Shown here one piece after another: positions 19,466-28,680 of a stretch of 64,000 nt of DNA. The notes under the pieces were generated by a model. It was not told where the DNA came from. It did no database searches and saw only the letters and a list, made by a program, of their open reading frames with translations. Each line of letters begins with the position of its first letter. Positions within the stretch are counted from its first letter, which is position 1. The translations under genes were made by a program, and so were the position numbers. Source of the stretch: Bordetella genomosp. 12 (lineage in GTDB: Bacteria; Pseudomonadota; Gammaproteobacteria; Burkholderiales; Burkholderiaceae_B); NCBI RefSeq assembly GCF_002261355.1, contig NZ_NEVU01000002.1:372001-436000 (forward strand). The letters run 5' to 3'.

Positions 19466-20403
19466 TGTCTTTTCCCGCTCAAGCCCTCGCGCGTGCCCGC
19501 GTGCTCGTGGTTGGCGATGTCATGCTGGACCGATATTGGTTTGGTGAGGTCGAGCGTATTTCGCCCGAGGCGCCCGTGCCCGTGGTGCGCGTGGCGCGCC
19601 GCGAAGACCGGCTGGGCGGCGCGGCCAACGTCGCGCGCAATATCGCCGCGCTCGGTGCGCACGCCACGCTCATCGGCGTGGTGGGCGCCGACGAAGCGGG
19701 CGACCGCATCGCCGCGCTGGCCGCGGAGGCCGGCGTACGCACCGATCTGGTGGCCGACGCGGGAGGCCACACCACGCTCAAGATGCGCGTGCTCGGCCGC
19801 CAACAGCAACTGTTGCGCGTGGATTTCGAAGAAGCGCCGGCCGCGGGCACGCTCGATGGCGTGGACCACGCGCTCGCACGTGAACTTTCCGCTTGCGATG
19901 TGCTGGTGCTGTCGGATTATGCCAAGGGCGCGCTCACGCGGGTGCAGGCCATGATCGCGCAGGCCCGCGCGCGCAATATCCCGGTGCTGGTCGACCCCAA
20001 GGGCGATGACTACTCGCTGTATCGCGGCGCTACCCTGGTCACGCCCAACCGTTCTGAAATGCAGCAGGCCGTCGGCCGCTGGAGCAACGAGTCTCAACTG
20101 ACCGACCGGGCGCAGGCGCTGCGGGCCGAGCTGGACCTGGAGGCCTTGCTGGTGACGCGCTCGGAGCAAGGCATGACGCTGTTCACGCAGGATGGCCGCG
20201 AGCACGTGGATGCGCAGGCACACGAGGTATTTGATGTATCAGGCGCCGGCGACACCGTGCTGGCCACCTTGGCCGTCATGCGCGCCGCGGGCCTGCCATG
20301 GGTGGATGCCATGCGCTGGGCCAACCGCGCCGGCGGCATCGTCGTCGGCAAGCTGGGCACGTCGATCGTGACCGGCGCTGAACTCGCAGGAGAAGCAATA
20401 TGA
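19462..20403 (+). CDS. hldA: D-glycero-beta-D-manno-heptose-7-phosphate kinase (single-domain)
   Basis: This 313-residue PfkB-family sugar kinase phosphorylates heptose-7-phosphate at C1 in ADP-heptose synthesis for the LPS core. Signatures are [24 protein letters not shown] near residues 18-41, [14 protein letters not shown] near 52-65 and the catalytic [15 protein letters not shown] near 256-270. E. coli HldE fuses this kinase to a cytidylyltransferase-type domain. Here the protein ends after the kinase, so HldC must be separate and is not in this window. The ATG overlaps the lapB stop, and the 3' end overlaps hldD. Confidence 0.94.
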   Translation: MMSFPAQALARARVLVVGDVMLDRYWFGEVERISPEAPVPVVRVARREDRLGGAANVARNIAALGAHATLIGVVGADEAGDRIAALAAEAGVRTDLVADAGGHTTLKMRVLGRQQQLLRVDFEEAPAAGTLDGVDHALARELSACDVLVLSDYAKGALTRVQAMIAQARARNIPVLVDPKGDDYSLYRGATLVTPNRSEMQQAVGRWSNESQLTDRAQALRAELDLEALLVTRSEQGMTLFTQDGREHVDAQAHEVFDVSGAGDTVLATLAVMRAAGLPWVDAMRWANRAGGIVVGKLGTSIVTGAELAGEAI

Positions 20404-21389
20404 TCATTGTCACCGGCGCGGCCGGATTCATCGGCAGCAATCTGGTGCGCGGACTCAACCGCCGCGGCATCCATGACATCATCGCCGTCGACGATCTGAC
20501 GCAGGGCGATAAATTCCTCAACCTGGTCGACTGCAAGATTGCCGACTACATGCATCATGAAGAGGTCCGCGAGCTGTTGCGTGCCGGCAAGTTGCCGCGT
20601 TTGCGCGCGGTGCTGCATCAGGGGGCATGCTCGGACACCACCGAGCGCAATGGCCGCTACATGATGGACAACAACTATCGCGTCACGCTGGAGTGGTTCG
20701 AGTACTGCCAGGCGCAGCGCGTGCCCTTACTGTATGCGTCCTCGGCGGCGGTGTATGGCGCCTCTACCGTCTACGTCGAGGATCCGGCCAACGAGGGGCC
20801 GCTGAACGTCTACGGTTACTCCAAGCTGCTGTTTGACCAGGTCTTGCGCACGCGCATGGGAAAACTGGCCTCGCAAGTCGTCGGTTTGCGCTATTTCAAT
20901 GTGTACGGGCCGCATGAGCAGCACAAAGGCCGCATGGCCTCGGTGGCTTTTCACAACATGAATCAGTTCCTGGCGGAAGGGCATGTGCGCCTGTTCGCGG
21001 GCTGGGATGGTTACCCCGACGGTGGCCAGAGCCGCGACTTCATCTCGGTGCAGGATGTGGTGGACGTCAATCTGCATTTTCTGGACAACCCGCAGATCTC
21101 GGGCATCTTCAATTGCGGCACCGGGCGCGCCCAACCGTTTAACGACGTGGCCGCTGCCGTGGTGAACAGCCTGCGGGCGGAAAAGGGCGAGGCTGCCTTG
21201 CCCTTGGAGGCCCTGGTCCGCGACGGGCTGATTCGCTATATCCCTTTCCCCGATGATCTGAAGGGGCGCTATCAGAGCTTTACGCAGGCCAACGTGGACA
21301 ATCTGCGCGCGGCGGGCTTTACGGCGCCGATGCGGGATGTGCAGACGGGCGTGAGCGAATACGTGAGCTATTGGCGGTCGCGCAAGTAA
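20400..21389 (+). CDS. hldD: ADP-L-glycero-D-manno-heptose 6-epimerase
   Basis: HldD is an NADP-dependent short-chain epimerase that makes the final ADP-L-glycero-D-manno-heptose for the LPS inner core. The 329-residue protein starts with the Rossmann motif [19 protein letters not shown] and has the YGYSK catalytic Tyr/Lys pair after SSAAVYG. The long [16 protein letters not shown] region is characteristic of HldD. The ATG overlaps the hldA stop (ATGA). Only the kinase and epimerase steps are encoded here. Confidence 0.96.
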   Translation: MIIVTGAAGFIGSNLVRGLNRRGIHDIIAVDDLTQGDKFLNLVDCKIADYMHHEEVRELLRAGKLPRLRAVLHQGACSDTTERNGRYMMDNNYRVTLEWFEYCQAQRVPLLYASSAAVYGASTVYVEDPANEGPLNVYGYSKLLFDQVLRTRMGKLASQVVGLRYFNVYGPHEQHKGRMASVAFHNMNQFLAEGHVRLFAGWDGYPDGGQSRDFISVQDVVDVNLHFLDNPQISGIFNCGTGRAQPFNDVAAAVVNSLRAEKGEAALPLEALVRDGLIRYIPFPDDLKGRYQSFTQANVDNLRAAGFTAPMRDVQTGVSEYVSYWRSRK

Positions 21390-21501
21390 CGCACGGATTT
21401 GTACGCTGCGTTAAAAGACCGAACTGACGGGCCCCGCGTGGGCCCGTCGGCGCATGCTGGAGCTCCTGGCGGCGATCGCCGTCTTTCATCGGGAGTGTTC
21501 C

Positions 21502-21837
21502 ATGCGTTTCTTTCCTGCTTGCCTGCCTGGCCGTCTGCTGGCCGCGGCCCTGCTGCTCAGCCCCGCGGCCCCTGCGGCAGCTCTGGATCTCAATAGCGCC
21601 ACAGCGGCGCAGTTGCGCGAACTCAAGGGCTTGGGGCCGCGCAGCGCCGAACTCATTGTGCACGAGCGCGAAAGGGGCGGCCCTTACCGGTCATTGGAAG
21701 ACCTGAGCGATCGTGTGCGTGGCATTGGCGCGCGCAAGGCGGCCAGCCTGGCTGAAGCCGGCCTGACGGTCGGTAAGGCAGCGCCCGCGCCGCCGGCCGC
21801 GCCCGCCAAGGCGCCCGCCACCGTTCGGCGTCCCTGA
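21502..21837 (+). CDS. ComEA-like helix-hairpin-helix DNA-binding protein
   Basis: This small exported protein of 111 residues has a signal peptide (residues 1-26, ending APAAA) and one double helix-hairpin-helix domain, DLNSATAAQLRELKGLGPRSAELIVHERERGGPYRSLEDL..IRGIGARKAASL in type. An alanine/proline-rich tail follows. The domain matches the DNA-binding part of ComEA, the periplasmic DNA receptor of natural transformation. Many proteobacteria carry short homologues of unproven role. A GGGAG binding site precedes the ATG at 21502. No other competence gene is nearby. Confidence 0.82.
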   Translation: MRFFPACLPGRLLAAALLLSPAAPAAALDLNSATAAQLRELKGLGPRSAELIVHERERGGPYRSLEDLSDRVRGIGARKAASLAEAGLTVGKAAPAPPAAPAKAPATVRRP

Positions 21838-21898
21838 TTCCCTGCCTCAAACGCGGGTTTGGCCGCCAGGGCAGGAGCAGGGCGGTTATGATCGGCGC

Positions 21899-22810
21899 AT
21901 GAACGCCATCACCTACCCCACCGTCGAACAAACCGTCGGCAATACGCCGCTGGTCCGCCTGCAACGTATCCCTGGCGATCTCGGCCAGGCCCGCGGCAAT
22001 GTCATTCTCGCCAAACTGGAGGGCAACAATCCTGCCGGTTCCGTGAAGGACCGGCCCGCTTTGTCCATGATCCTGCGCGCCGAAGAGCGCGGAGAGATCG
22101 CGCCTGGCGATACCCTGATCGAGGCGACCAGCGGCAATACCGGCATTGCGCTGGCCATGACGGCCGCCATGCGTGGCTATCGCATGATCCTCATCATGCC
22201 GGATAATCTTTCGGTGGAGCGCCGCGCCGCCATGACGGCCTACGGGGCCGAGCTCATCCTCACCCCGGCCGACAAGGGCGGCATGGAGTATGCCCGCGAT
22301 CTGGCCACCGCCATGCAATCCGAGGGCAAGGGCAAGGTGCTGGATCAGTTCGCCAATCCGGACAACCCGCGCGCGCACATCGAGGGAACCGGCCCGGAAA
22401 TCTGGACCCAGACCCAAGGCCAAGTGACGCACTTCGTCAGCGCCATGGGCACGACGGGCACCATCATGGGGGTGTCCACCTATCTGAAGTCGCGTAATCC
22501 GGCCGTGCAGGTCGTGGGTGCGCAGCCGGCCGAGGGCTCGCAGATTCCGGGCATCCGCAAATGGCCTGAAGCCTATCTGCCGCAGATTTTTGATCGCTCG
22601 CTGGTCGACGCTTACGAGTCCATCGGCCAGACCGACGCCGAGACCATGGCGCGCCGCCTGGCTGCCGAGGAAGGCATTTTTGGCGGGATTTCGTCAGCGG
22701 GCGCCCTGGTGGCGGCATTGCGCGTGGCCGCCCGGGTCGAGAACGCCACCATCGTCTTCATCGTCTGTGACCGGGGCGATCGCTATTTGTCCACGGGCGT
22801 CTTCAACTGA
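21899..22810 (+). CDS. cysM: cysteine synthase B
   Basis: CysM is a PLP-dependent O-acetylserine sulfhydrylase that can use sulfide or thiosulfate. The 303 residues show the PLP lysine K50 in EGNNPAGSVKDRPA, the ATSGNTGIALAM loop and the phosphate-binding GTTGTIMG motif. Shorter length and the RRAAMTAYGAEL and YLSTGVFN segments favour CysM over CysK. It gives a sulfur-assimilation step away from the cys operon at 31437-38282. A hairpin at 22839-22865 separates it from convergent mltB. Confidence 0.94.
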   Translation: MNAITYPTVEQTVGNTPLVRLQRIPGDLGQARGNVILAKLEGNNPAGSVKDRPALSMILRAEERGEIAPGDTLIEATSGNTGIALAMTAAMRGYRMILIMPDNLSVERRAAMTAYGAELILTPADKGGMEYARDLATAMQSEGKGKVLDQFANPDNPRAHIEGTGPEIWTQTQGQVTHFVSAMGTTGTIMGVSTYLKSRNPAVQVVGAQPAEGSQIPGIRKWPEAYLPQIFDRSLVDAYESIGQTDAETMARRLAAEEGIFGGISSAGALVAALRVAARVENATIVFIVCDRGDRYLSTGVFN

Positions 22811-22838
22811 CCGCAATTTGCGCCAGCCAGGCGTACAA

Positions 22839-22868
22839 GCCTGCGAGCCCGTCGGGTTCGCAGGCGCT
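22839..22868. terminator. bidirectional terminator between cysM and mltB
   Basis: GCCTGCGA (22839-22846) pairs with TCGCAGGC (22858-22865) around an 11-base loop in the 66-bp gap between the convergent genes. A short T run follows on the plus strand (GCTTTC). Confidence 0.6.
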
Positions 22869-22876
22869 TTCATGGC

Positions 22877-24016
22877 TCAGCGGCGGCCGACGCGCGACTG
22901 CAACTCAGCGGCCAGGTCGGCGACCGCCGTGGCGTAGAAGTAGCTGCGGTTGTACTGGGTGATGACGAAGAAGTTGGCGGTGGCTGTGCGGTATTGCGCG
23001 GTGCCACGGGCCTCTTCGGCCAGATCCACCACGCCCATCGGGCTGGACTGCCAGCTGCCGGCCGCAGCACCCGGTGCCATCCTGGCCCCGGCTTGTTGCA
23101 AGCCAGCCCAGTCCAGCTTGGGTGTCAGCCCGCCATCGACCAGAGCGGACGGGTCGGCCGGCAGCACGACCGGCGCGAAGACAGGCAGGCCGCGCTGCCA
23201 GCCATGTTTCTGCAAAAAGTTACCCACGGACATCACGGCGTCGGGCACGCTGTGCGCCAGGTCGATATGCCCATCGTCGTCGCCGTCGACGGCGTAGTTG
23301 GCGATGCTGGTGGGCATGAATTGCGGCATGCCGATGGCGCCGGCGAAGGAGCCTTGCGTGTCGGGCTCGAGCTTGCCCTGCAGGGTGAGGGTGATGAAGT
23401 CGGCCAATTGCTTGCGGAACATCTCCACGCGTTCGGGCTTGACGGGCTCCGGGTAGTCGAACGCCAAGGTGGCCAGGGCATCGATGACCCGGAAATTACC
23501 CATGTTGCGGCCATACAGGGTTTCAACGCCGATGATGGACACGATGATGGAAGCCGGCACACCGTACTGCTGGGCGGCGCGGTCGATGACGGCGCGATGT
23601 TCGTTCCAGAATTCGACGCCCCAGCCGATGCGCTTGGGCTCGATGAAGCGCGAGCGGTAGGTGTTCCAGCTGCGCCAAACCTTGCGGCCGGGCACCGAGG
23701 GGGCGATGAGGCGGGCCACCGTGCTGCTGTAGCGGGAATCCGACAGCATGCTCAACACCGGATCCAGCGGCAGCGCACGTTCGGCCGCCAGCGTCTCGGC
23801 GAAGCTGCGCACTTCGGGCCGCAGCTTGCCTGCCGGGGTGAGGGTGGCGGACGGCTCGGCGGATGGGTTGGCTGATCCGATCCGAATGGCCTGGGGTTTA
23901 CCCTGGCTGGCCGCGGCCGTAGGGGCGGATGCATGGGGTTGGGAGGAGGGGGAGGCACAGCCTCCCAGCAAGGCTGCGGCAAAGCCGATTTGCAGGAAAC
24001 GCCGGGTGATGAACAT
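22877..24016 (-). CDS. mltB: lytic murein transglycosylase B, lipoprotein
   Basis: MltB cleaves peptidoglycan glycan strands with formation of anhydromuramic ends, acting from the inner face of the outer membrane. From the ATG at 24016 it has 379 residues. A lipoprotein signal ends in AALLGGC, so the mature protein starts with lipidated C20. The family-3 lytic transglycosylase core has the catalytic glutamate in IIGVETLYGRN and the substrate motif SFAGAIGMPQFMPTS. An AGGGA binding site lies six bases before this ATG; a start at 24037 is also possible. The 5' end nearly touches the divergent deacetylase-family gene. Confidence 0.92.
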   Translation of the reverse strand: MFITRRFLQIGFAAALLGGCASPSSQPHASAPTAAASQGKPQAIRIGSANPSAEPSATLTPAGKLRPEVRSFAETLAAERALPLDPVLSMLSDSRYSSTVARLIAPSVPGRKVWRSWNTYRSRFIEPKRIGWGVEFWNEHRAVIDRAAQQYGVPASIIVSIIGVETLYGRNMGNFRVIDALATLAFDYPEPVKPERVEMFRKQLADFITLTLQGKLEPDTQGSFAGAIGMPQFMPTSIANYAVDGDDDGHIDLAHSVPDAVMSVGNFLQKHGWQRGLPVFAPVVLPADPSALVDGGLTPKLDWAGLQQAGARMAPGAAAGSWQSSPMGVVDLAEEARGTAQYRTATANFFVITQYNRSYFYATAVADLAAELQSRVGRR

Positions 24017-24035
24017 AATCTTCCCTATGGAGACC

Positions 24036-24950
24036 ATGTATCTTACCCACCCGTCGTGCAAGCTGCATGAAATGGGCAGCTGGCACCCTGAAAGTCCGCA
24101 GAGGCTGGATGCCATATCCGATCAGCTGCTGGCCAGCGGCCTGATGCCTTATCTGGGCGAAAAACAGGCGCCGGCAGCCACGCGCGAGGACATCTTGCGC
24201 GTGCATAGCGCCTATCACCTTGATCGCCTGCGCGGTCTGTCGCCCGAGCATGGCTATGTCGAGATCGACCCCGACACCCTGATGAATCCTCACACCCTGC
24301 AAGCCGCCTATCATGCGGCCGGCGCAGGGATCGCGGCCGTCGATGCCGTGATGTCGGGCGAGGCCACCACGGCCTTCTGCGCCGTGCGACCGCCTGGCCA
24401 CCATGCGGAGCACAGCCGCGCCCTGGGGTTTTGCTTTTTCAACAACGTGGCTATTGCAGCGCAACATGCCATGCACAAGCATGGCCTGACGCGTATCGCC
24501 ATCATCGACTTCGACGTCCACCACGGCAATGGCACCGAGGAGGCCTTTGCCGGTGATGAGCGTGTGCTGATGTGCAGCTTCTTTCAGCATCCTTTTTTTC
24601 CCAATAGCGGCTTCGAGCACCCGGCGGACAATATGTTGAATGTGCCCGTCGAGGCCTATTCAACGGGTGCGGCGGTGCGGGACATCGTGCGCCAGCAGTG
24701 GCTGCCGCGCCTGCAGGCGCACGCGCCGCAACTGATACTGATCTCGGCCGGCTTCGACGCGCACCGGGAAGACGACATGGCGCAGATGGGGTTGGTGGAG
24801 GCCGATTACGCCTGGATCACCGACCAATTGGTGGCCGTGGCCGATGAGCATGCGCAGGGACGGATTGTCAGCACGCTGGAAGGGGGTTACAACCTGTCCG
24901 CCTTGGGTCGTAGTGTGGTTGCTCACATCAGATCGCTGTCTAAGTTGTAG
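24036..24950 (+). CDS. histone deacetylase-family amidohydrolase
   Basis: This 304-residue member of the arginase/deacetylase superfamily probably hydrolyses acetyl-lysine or acetylated polyamines. The active-site His pair is in RPPGHHAEH. The zinc ligands are in IDFDVHHGNGTEE and ISAGFDAHRED, and the C-terminal EGGYNLSAL holds the conserved glycines. The ATG at 24036 has GGAG five bases upstream; in-frame ATGs at 24009 and 24027 are less well placed. Natural substrates of bacterial enzymes of this type are mostly unknown; acetylpolyamine amidohydrolases and AcuC are relatives. It precedes etfB by 69 bases. Confidence 0.9.
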   Translation: MYLTHPSCKLHEMGSWHPESPQRLDAISDQLLASGLMPYLGEKQAPAATREDILRVHSAYHLDRLRGLSPEHGYVEIDPDTLMNPHTLQAAYHAAGAGIAAVDAVMSGEATTAFCAVRPPGHHAEHSRALGFCFFNNVAIAAQHAMHKHGLTRIAIIDFDVHHGNGTEEAFAGDERVLMCSFFQHPFFPNSGFEHPADNMLNVPVEAYSTGAAVRDIVRQQWLPRLQAHAPQLILISAGFDAHREDDMAQMGLVEADYAWITDQLVAVADEHAQGRIVSTLEGGYNLSALGRSVVAHIRSLSKL

Positions 24951-25019
24951 AATCAAGAAAAAATTGTGCAATGCAATCCCCGGCAATCCGCCGGGTAATT
25001 ATTGTCTGGAGGCTGCTGG

Positions 25020-25769
25020 ATGAAGGTATTGGTACCCGTCAAGCGCGTCGTTGACTACAACGTCAAGGTGCGCGTCAAGTCCGATCAAACCGGGGTGGAC
25101 ATCGCCAATGTGAAGATGTCGATGAACCCTTTTGACGAAATCGCCGTCGAAGAGGCCACGCGCCTGAAAGAGAAGGGCAGCGTCGCCGAAGTCATCGCCG
25201 TGTCTTGCGGCGCCGCCCAGTGCCAGGAAACGTTGCGCACGGCCATGGCCATCGGCGCGGATCGTGGCGTATTGGTGCAGACCGATGCCGAACTGCAGCC
25301 GCTGGCCGTCGCCAAGATGCTCAAGGCGCTGGTGGACAAGGAAGCGCCGCAACTGGTGATCCTGGGTAAGCAGGCCATCGACGATGACGCCAACCAGACT
25401 GGCCAGATGCTCGCCGCGCTGCTGGACTGGCCGCAAGCCACGTTCGCCAGCAAGGTTGAACTGGGCGAGGGCAAGGTCACCGTCACGCGTGAAGTCGACG
25501 GCGGCCTGGAAACGCTGACGCTCAAGCTGCCGGCCATCGTGACGACCGATCTGCGCCTGAACGAGCCGCGCTATGTGACCTTGCCCAACATCATGAAGGC
25601 CAAGAAAAAGCCCTTGGACACGGTCACGCCTCAGGATCTGGGGGTGGACCCCGCGCCGCGCCTGAAGACCTTGAAGGTCAGCGAACCGCCCGCCCGCAAG
25701 GCCGGCATCAAGGTCGCCGACGTGGCTGCGCTGGTGGACAAACTCAAGAATGAAGCGAAGGTGATCTAA
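25020..25769 (+). CDS. etfB: electron transfer flavoprotein subunit beta
   Basis: EtfB binds AMP and, with EtfA, carries electrons from acyl-CoA dehydrogenases to ETF:ubiquinone oxidoreductase. The 249-residue protein begins [20 protein letters not shown], the family N-terminus. It has the [23 protein letters not shown] signature near residues 118-140 and the C-terminal KAKKKPLDT segment. The ATG at 25020 follows CTGGAGG. etfA starts two bases after its stop. The acyl-CoA dehydrogenase at 28681 is a plausible electron donor. Confidence 0.97.
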   Translation: MKVLVPVKRVVDYNVKVRVKSDQTGVDIANVKMSMNPFDEIAVEEATRLKEKGSVAEVIAVSCGAAQCQETLRTAMAIGADRGVLVQTDAELQPLAVAKMLKALVDKEAPQLVILGKQAIDDDANQTGQMLAALLDWPQATFASKVELGEGKVTVTREVDGGLETLTLKLPAIVTTDLRLNEPRYVTLPNIMKAKKKPLDTVTPQDLGVDPAPRLKTLKVSEPPARKAGIKVADVAALVDKLKNEAKVI

Positions 25770-25771
25770 CA

Positions 25772-26701
25772 ATGACGACGCTTGTTATTGCCGAACACGA
25801 CAACGCCCAGTTGAAGGGCGCGACCCTCAATACCATCGCCGCGGCTGCCAAGCTGGGTGGCGAGGTGCACGTCCTGGTGGCGGGCAGCAACGCCCGCGCC
25901 GTGGCCGAGCAGGCCGCCGCGGCCGCCGGTGTGAGCAAAGTGCTGCTGGCCGATGCGCCGCAACTGGCCGATGGCCTGGCCGAGAACCTGGCTGCCCAGG
26001 TGCTGGCCGTGGCGTCTGCCTATAGCCACATTCTGTTCCCGGCGACGGCCTCGGGCAAAAACGTCGCTCCGCGCGTGGCTGCCAAGCTGGATGTCGCTCA
26101 GATCTCCGACATCATCGGCGTGGAATCCGCCGACACCTTCCAGCGCCCCATCTACGCGGGCAATGCCATCGCCACCGTGCAATCCGGCGATGCAGTCAAG
26201 GTGATCACCGTGCGCACCACCGGCTTTGACGCCGTGGCCGCCACGGGAGGCTCGGCTGCCATCGAAGACGCCGCCGCCGTGGCCGACTCGGGTCTGTCGA
26301 GCTTCGTGGGCCGCGAAGTCGCCAAGAGCGACCGCCCCGAACTGGCAGGCGCGCGCGTGGTGGTCTCGGGCGGCCGTGGTCTGGGCAGCGCCGAGAACTT
26401 CAAGATCCTGGATCCGCTGGCCGACAAGCTGGGCGCGGCGTTGGGCGCTTCGCGCGCCGCCGTGGACGCGGGCTATGCGCCCAACGACTGGCAGGTCGGG
26501 CAGACCGGCAAGATCGTGGCGCCGCAGCTCTACGTGGCCGTGGGCATCTCCGGTGCCATCCAGCATCTGGCTGGCATGAAGGACTCCAAGGTCATCGTGG
26601 CGATCAACAAGGACCCCGAGGCACCTATTTTCGGCGTGGCCGATTATGGTCTGGTGGGCGATTTGTTCCAGGTCGTCCCGGAGCTGGCCGGCGCGCTGTA
26701 A
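25772..26701 (+). CDS. etfA: electron transfer flavoprotein subunit alpha
   Basis: EtfA holds the FAD of the electron transfer flavoprotein. The 309-residue protein has an N-terminal ETF domain and a C-terminal FAD domain with [50 protein letters not shown] and the closing [14 protein letters not shown], all family signatures. It is translated right after etfB and is closed by a strong terminator at 26721-26752. Confidence 0.98.
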   Translation: MTTLVIAEHDNAQLKGATLNTIAAAAKLGGEVHVLVAGSNARAVAEQAAAAAGVSKVLLADAPQLADGLAENLAAQVLAVASAYSHILFPATASGKNVAPRVAAKLDVAQISDIIGVESADTFQRPIYAGNAIATVQSGDAVKVITVRTTGFDAVAATGGSAAIEDAAAVADSGLSSFVGREVAKSDRPELAGARVVVSGGRGLGSAENFKILDPLADKLGAALGASRAAVDAGYAPNDWQVGQTGKIVAPQLYVAVGISGAIQHLAGMKDSKVIVAINKDPEAPIFGVADYGLVGDLFQVVPELAGAL

Positions 26702-26720
26702 TACGCCGACGCTGTCCGTC

Positions 26721-26752
26721 AAAACCGCGGCACCCGGGCCGCGGTTTTTTTT
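26721..26752 (+). terminator. rho-independent terminator of etfBA
   Basis: AAACCGCGG (26722-26730) and CCGCGGTTT (26739-26747) form a 9-bp stem with an 8-base loop, continued by a run of eight T to 26752. It lies 20 bases after etfA. Confidence 0.95.
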
Positions 26753-26852
26753 CGTCCGGCCAAGCCGCCGGGCTGGCGCTTTGGTTTTCTCCCCAATTCT
26801 GATAATGTCCTTTGCGCACAGCAGGTCGGAAACACCGCGATGGAGATTCGTG

Positions 26853-26924
26853 ATGGGAAGTACGAGCTCGGCAAGTGAATTGGCAAGTCAATTGGCAAAT
26901 GAGCGAGCGGGGGCGTGCAAATGA
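26853..26924 (+). CDS. possible 23-codon leader ORF coupled to the AspT-type transporter
   Basis: An ATG at 26853, with GGAG eight bases upstream, opens a 23-codon frame that ends AAATGA. Its stop (26922-26924) overlaps the transporter ATG at 26921 in an ATGA motif, the usual sign of translational coupling. The peptide contains the near-repeat ASELASQLAN, reflecting 12-bp tandem repeats in the DNA. No family is recognised. It may be a regulatory leader, or only a chance open frame. Confidence 0.35.
   Translation: MGSTSSASELASQLANERAGACK
26870..26905. repeat. three tandem 12-bp repeats before transporter gene
   Basis: GGCAAGTGAATT (26870-26881), GGCAAGTCAATT (26882-26893) and GGCAAATGAGCG (26894-26905) follow each other without gaps; the first two differ at one base and the third is degenerate. 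They lie in the leader region just upstream of the exchanger start. Confidence 0.75.
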
Positions 26925-28618
26925 CCTGCTCCGTGGGTTTTTTCGAATCCGTGCCCATCGCCATTATTTTCATTGCGGTCGGCCTGGGGCACCTCATCGG
27001 CAGGCTCCGGCTCGGTCCGGTGGCGCTGGGCGGCGTGTGCGGCACGCTGATCGTGGCGATGCTGCTGGGCCAGACGGGCTGCAAGGTCGACGGCCCGGTG
27101 CGCGAGATTGCCTTCGTGCTGTTCATCTTCGCCATGGGCTATTCCGGCGGCCCGGGCTTCTTCGCCAATCTGAATCGATCCAGCCTGCGCTTCATGGTGC
27201 TGCCTTTCATCGAGGTCGTGCTGGTGCTGGTGATTTCCCTGGCGGCGGCAAGCATTTTCGGGTTCGACGCGGGCACCACGGCCGGCCTGGCCGCCGGTTC
27301 GGCGACCGAGTCCGCGGTCGTGGGCACGGCCTCGGAAGCTCTGCGCCATCTGGGGCTGTCTGCCGAGGAAGTGCAGGTCCAGGAAGCGAATATCGCCACG
27401 GCCTATACGCTGACTTATCTGGTGGGCACGATCAGTATCGTGTTGTTCACCAGCCAGGTTGCGCCGCTGTTGTTGCGCATCAATCTGCGTCAGGCTTGCA
27501 AGGATCTGGAGGCCAAGCTGGGCGGGGTGCCCGATGACGAAGACGGCAGCCTGCCGGCGCTGCCGCGGCTGGTGGGCCGCGCTCATATCGTGCGTGAAGC
27601 CGAAGGCAAGACCGTGCTGGAGGTCGAGCAGGCGCTGGCGGGACGCACGGTGGTCACCAGCCTGTTGCGCGATGGGGAGTCGCTGACGCCCACGCCGGAG
27701 GAGGTGCTGCAATCGGGTGACATCCTGGTGATCGTGGGCCTGCGCTTGTATGCCTTGCGCGGCGACGATGTCATTGGCCCGGAAATCCAGGTGCCGGCCG
27801 CGCATGCCGATGCGCTCAATCTGCAGGAACGGCAGGTCGTCGTCAGCCGCAAGCGCGTCAATGGCCGCACGCTGGCCCATCTGGCGCAGACGCCCAAGGC
27901 CCGTGCGGCCCGCGGCGTCTTTCTGCAGGGCATCGAGCGCAGCGGGCATACCATTCCCATGACGCCTTCGACGGTGCTGATGTATGGGGATGTGGTCAAG
28001 CTGGTGGGTACCGACCCCAACCTGAGCGACGCCGTCACGCATCTTGGCAATGAACTACGCCGGGACGGCACGACCGATCTGGTGTTCATGTGCGCCGGTA
28101 TTCTGGTCGGCTTGGTCATCGGCAGCCTGATGGTCACCGTGGCGGGTCTGCCGCTGTCGCTGGGCAGCGGCGGTGGCGCCCTGGTCAGCGGCCTGATCTG
28201 CGGCTGGATTTCGGCCAAGCGCCCCTCGCTGGGCCATATTCCGCCTGCCGCCTTGAGCCTGCTGAAAGAACTGGGGTTGGGGATTTTTATTGCCTGCGTC
28301 GGCTTGTCTGCCGGCCCCGAGGCGATTACTCTTTTGAAGCAGCATGGCCTGGTTCTGCCGATCGTGGGTCTGGCGGTATCGCTCGGGCCCGCATGCGCAT
28401 CGCTGTGGATCGGCCATAAATTCCTCAAGATCGAGGGGCCGCTGTTGCTTGGCGCCATCGCGGGCCAGCACGTGAGCACCCCCACCCTCAGCGCGGTGAT
28501 TGCCCAGGCGGGCAGTTCGGTGCCCATTCTGGGCTATACCGTCACCTATGCCATCGCCAATGTGCTGCTGCCTGTGCTGGGGCCGCTGATCGTGGCGCTG
28601 GCCTATCGTCTGGGCTAA
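26921..28618 (+). CDS. AspT/YidE-type aspartate:alanine exchanger-family transporter
   Basis: This 565-residue membrane protein has the AAE-transporter layout: about five membrane helices, a central cytoplasmic region with two RCK/TrkA-C domains (about residues 205-380), then a second set of helices. The two membrane halves share the duplicated motif type GFDAGTTAGLAAGSATESAVVGTASEAL and LLLGAIAGQHVSTPTLSAVI. Known relatives exchange aspartate for alanine or export succinate-like dicarboxylates; the substrate here is unknown. The ATG at 26921 overlaps a possible leader stop; GTG at 26915 is an alternative. A terminator hairpin follows at 28638. Confidence 0.88.
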   Translation: MTCSVGFFESVPIAIIFIAVGLGHLIGRLRLGPVALGGVCGTLIVAMLLGQTGCKVDGPVREIAFVLFIFAMGYSGGPGFFANLNRSSLRFMVLPFIEVVLVLVISLAAASIFGFDAGTTAGLAAGSATESAVVGTASEALRHLGLSAEEVQVQEANIATAYTLTYLVGTISIVLFTSQVAPLLLRINLRQACKDLEAKLGGVPDDEDGSLPALPRLVGRAHIVREAEGKTVLEVEQALAGRTVVTSLLRDGESLTPTPEEVLQSGDILVIVGLRLYALRGDDVIGPEIQVPAAHADALNLQERQVVVSRKRVNGRTLAHLAQTPKARAARGVFLQGIERSGHTIPMTPSTVLMYGDVVKLVGTDPNLSDAVTHLGNELRRDGTTDLVFMCAGILVGLVIGSLMVTVAGLPLSLGSGGGALVSGLICGWISAKRPSLGHIPPAALSLLKELGLGIFIACVGLSAGPEAITLLKQHGLVLPIVGLAVSLGPACASLWIGHKFLKIEGPLLLGAIAGQHVSTPTLSAVIAQAGSSVPILGYTVTYAIANVLLPVLGPLIVALAYRLG

Positions 28619-28637
28619 ACAGCCCCGAGCTGAAAAA

Positions 28638-28664
28638 CGGGCGGCGCGAGCCGCCCGATTGTTT
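28638..28664 (+). terminator. terminator after the AspT-type transporter gene
   Basis: CGGGCGGC (28638-28645), loop GCGA and GCCGCCCG (28650-28657) make a perfect 8-bp stem followed by ATTGTTT. It lies 19 bases after the transporter stop and upstream of the acyl-CoA dehydrogenase binding site. Confidence 0.8.
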
Positions 28665-28680
28665 ATAGAACGGAGACACT

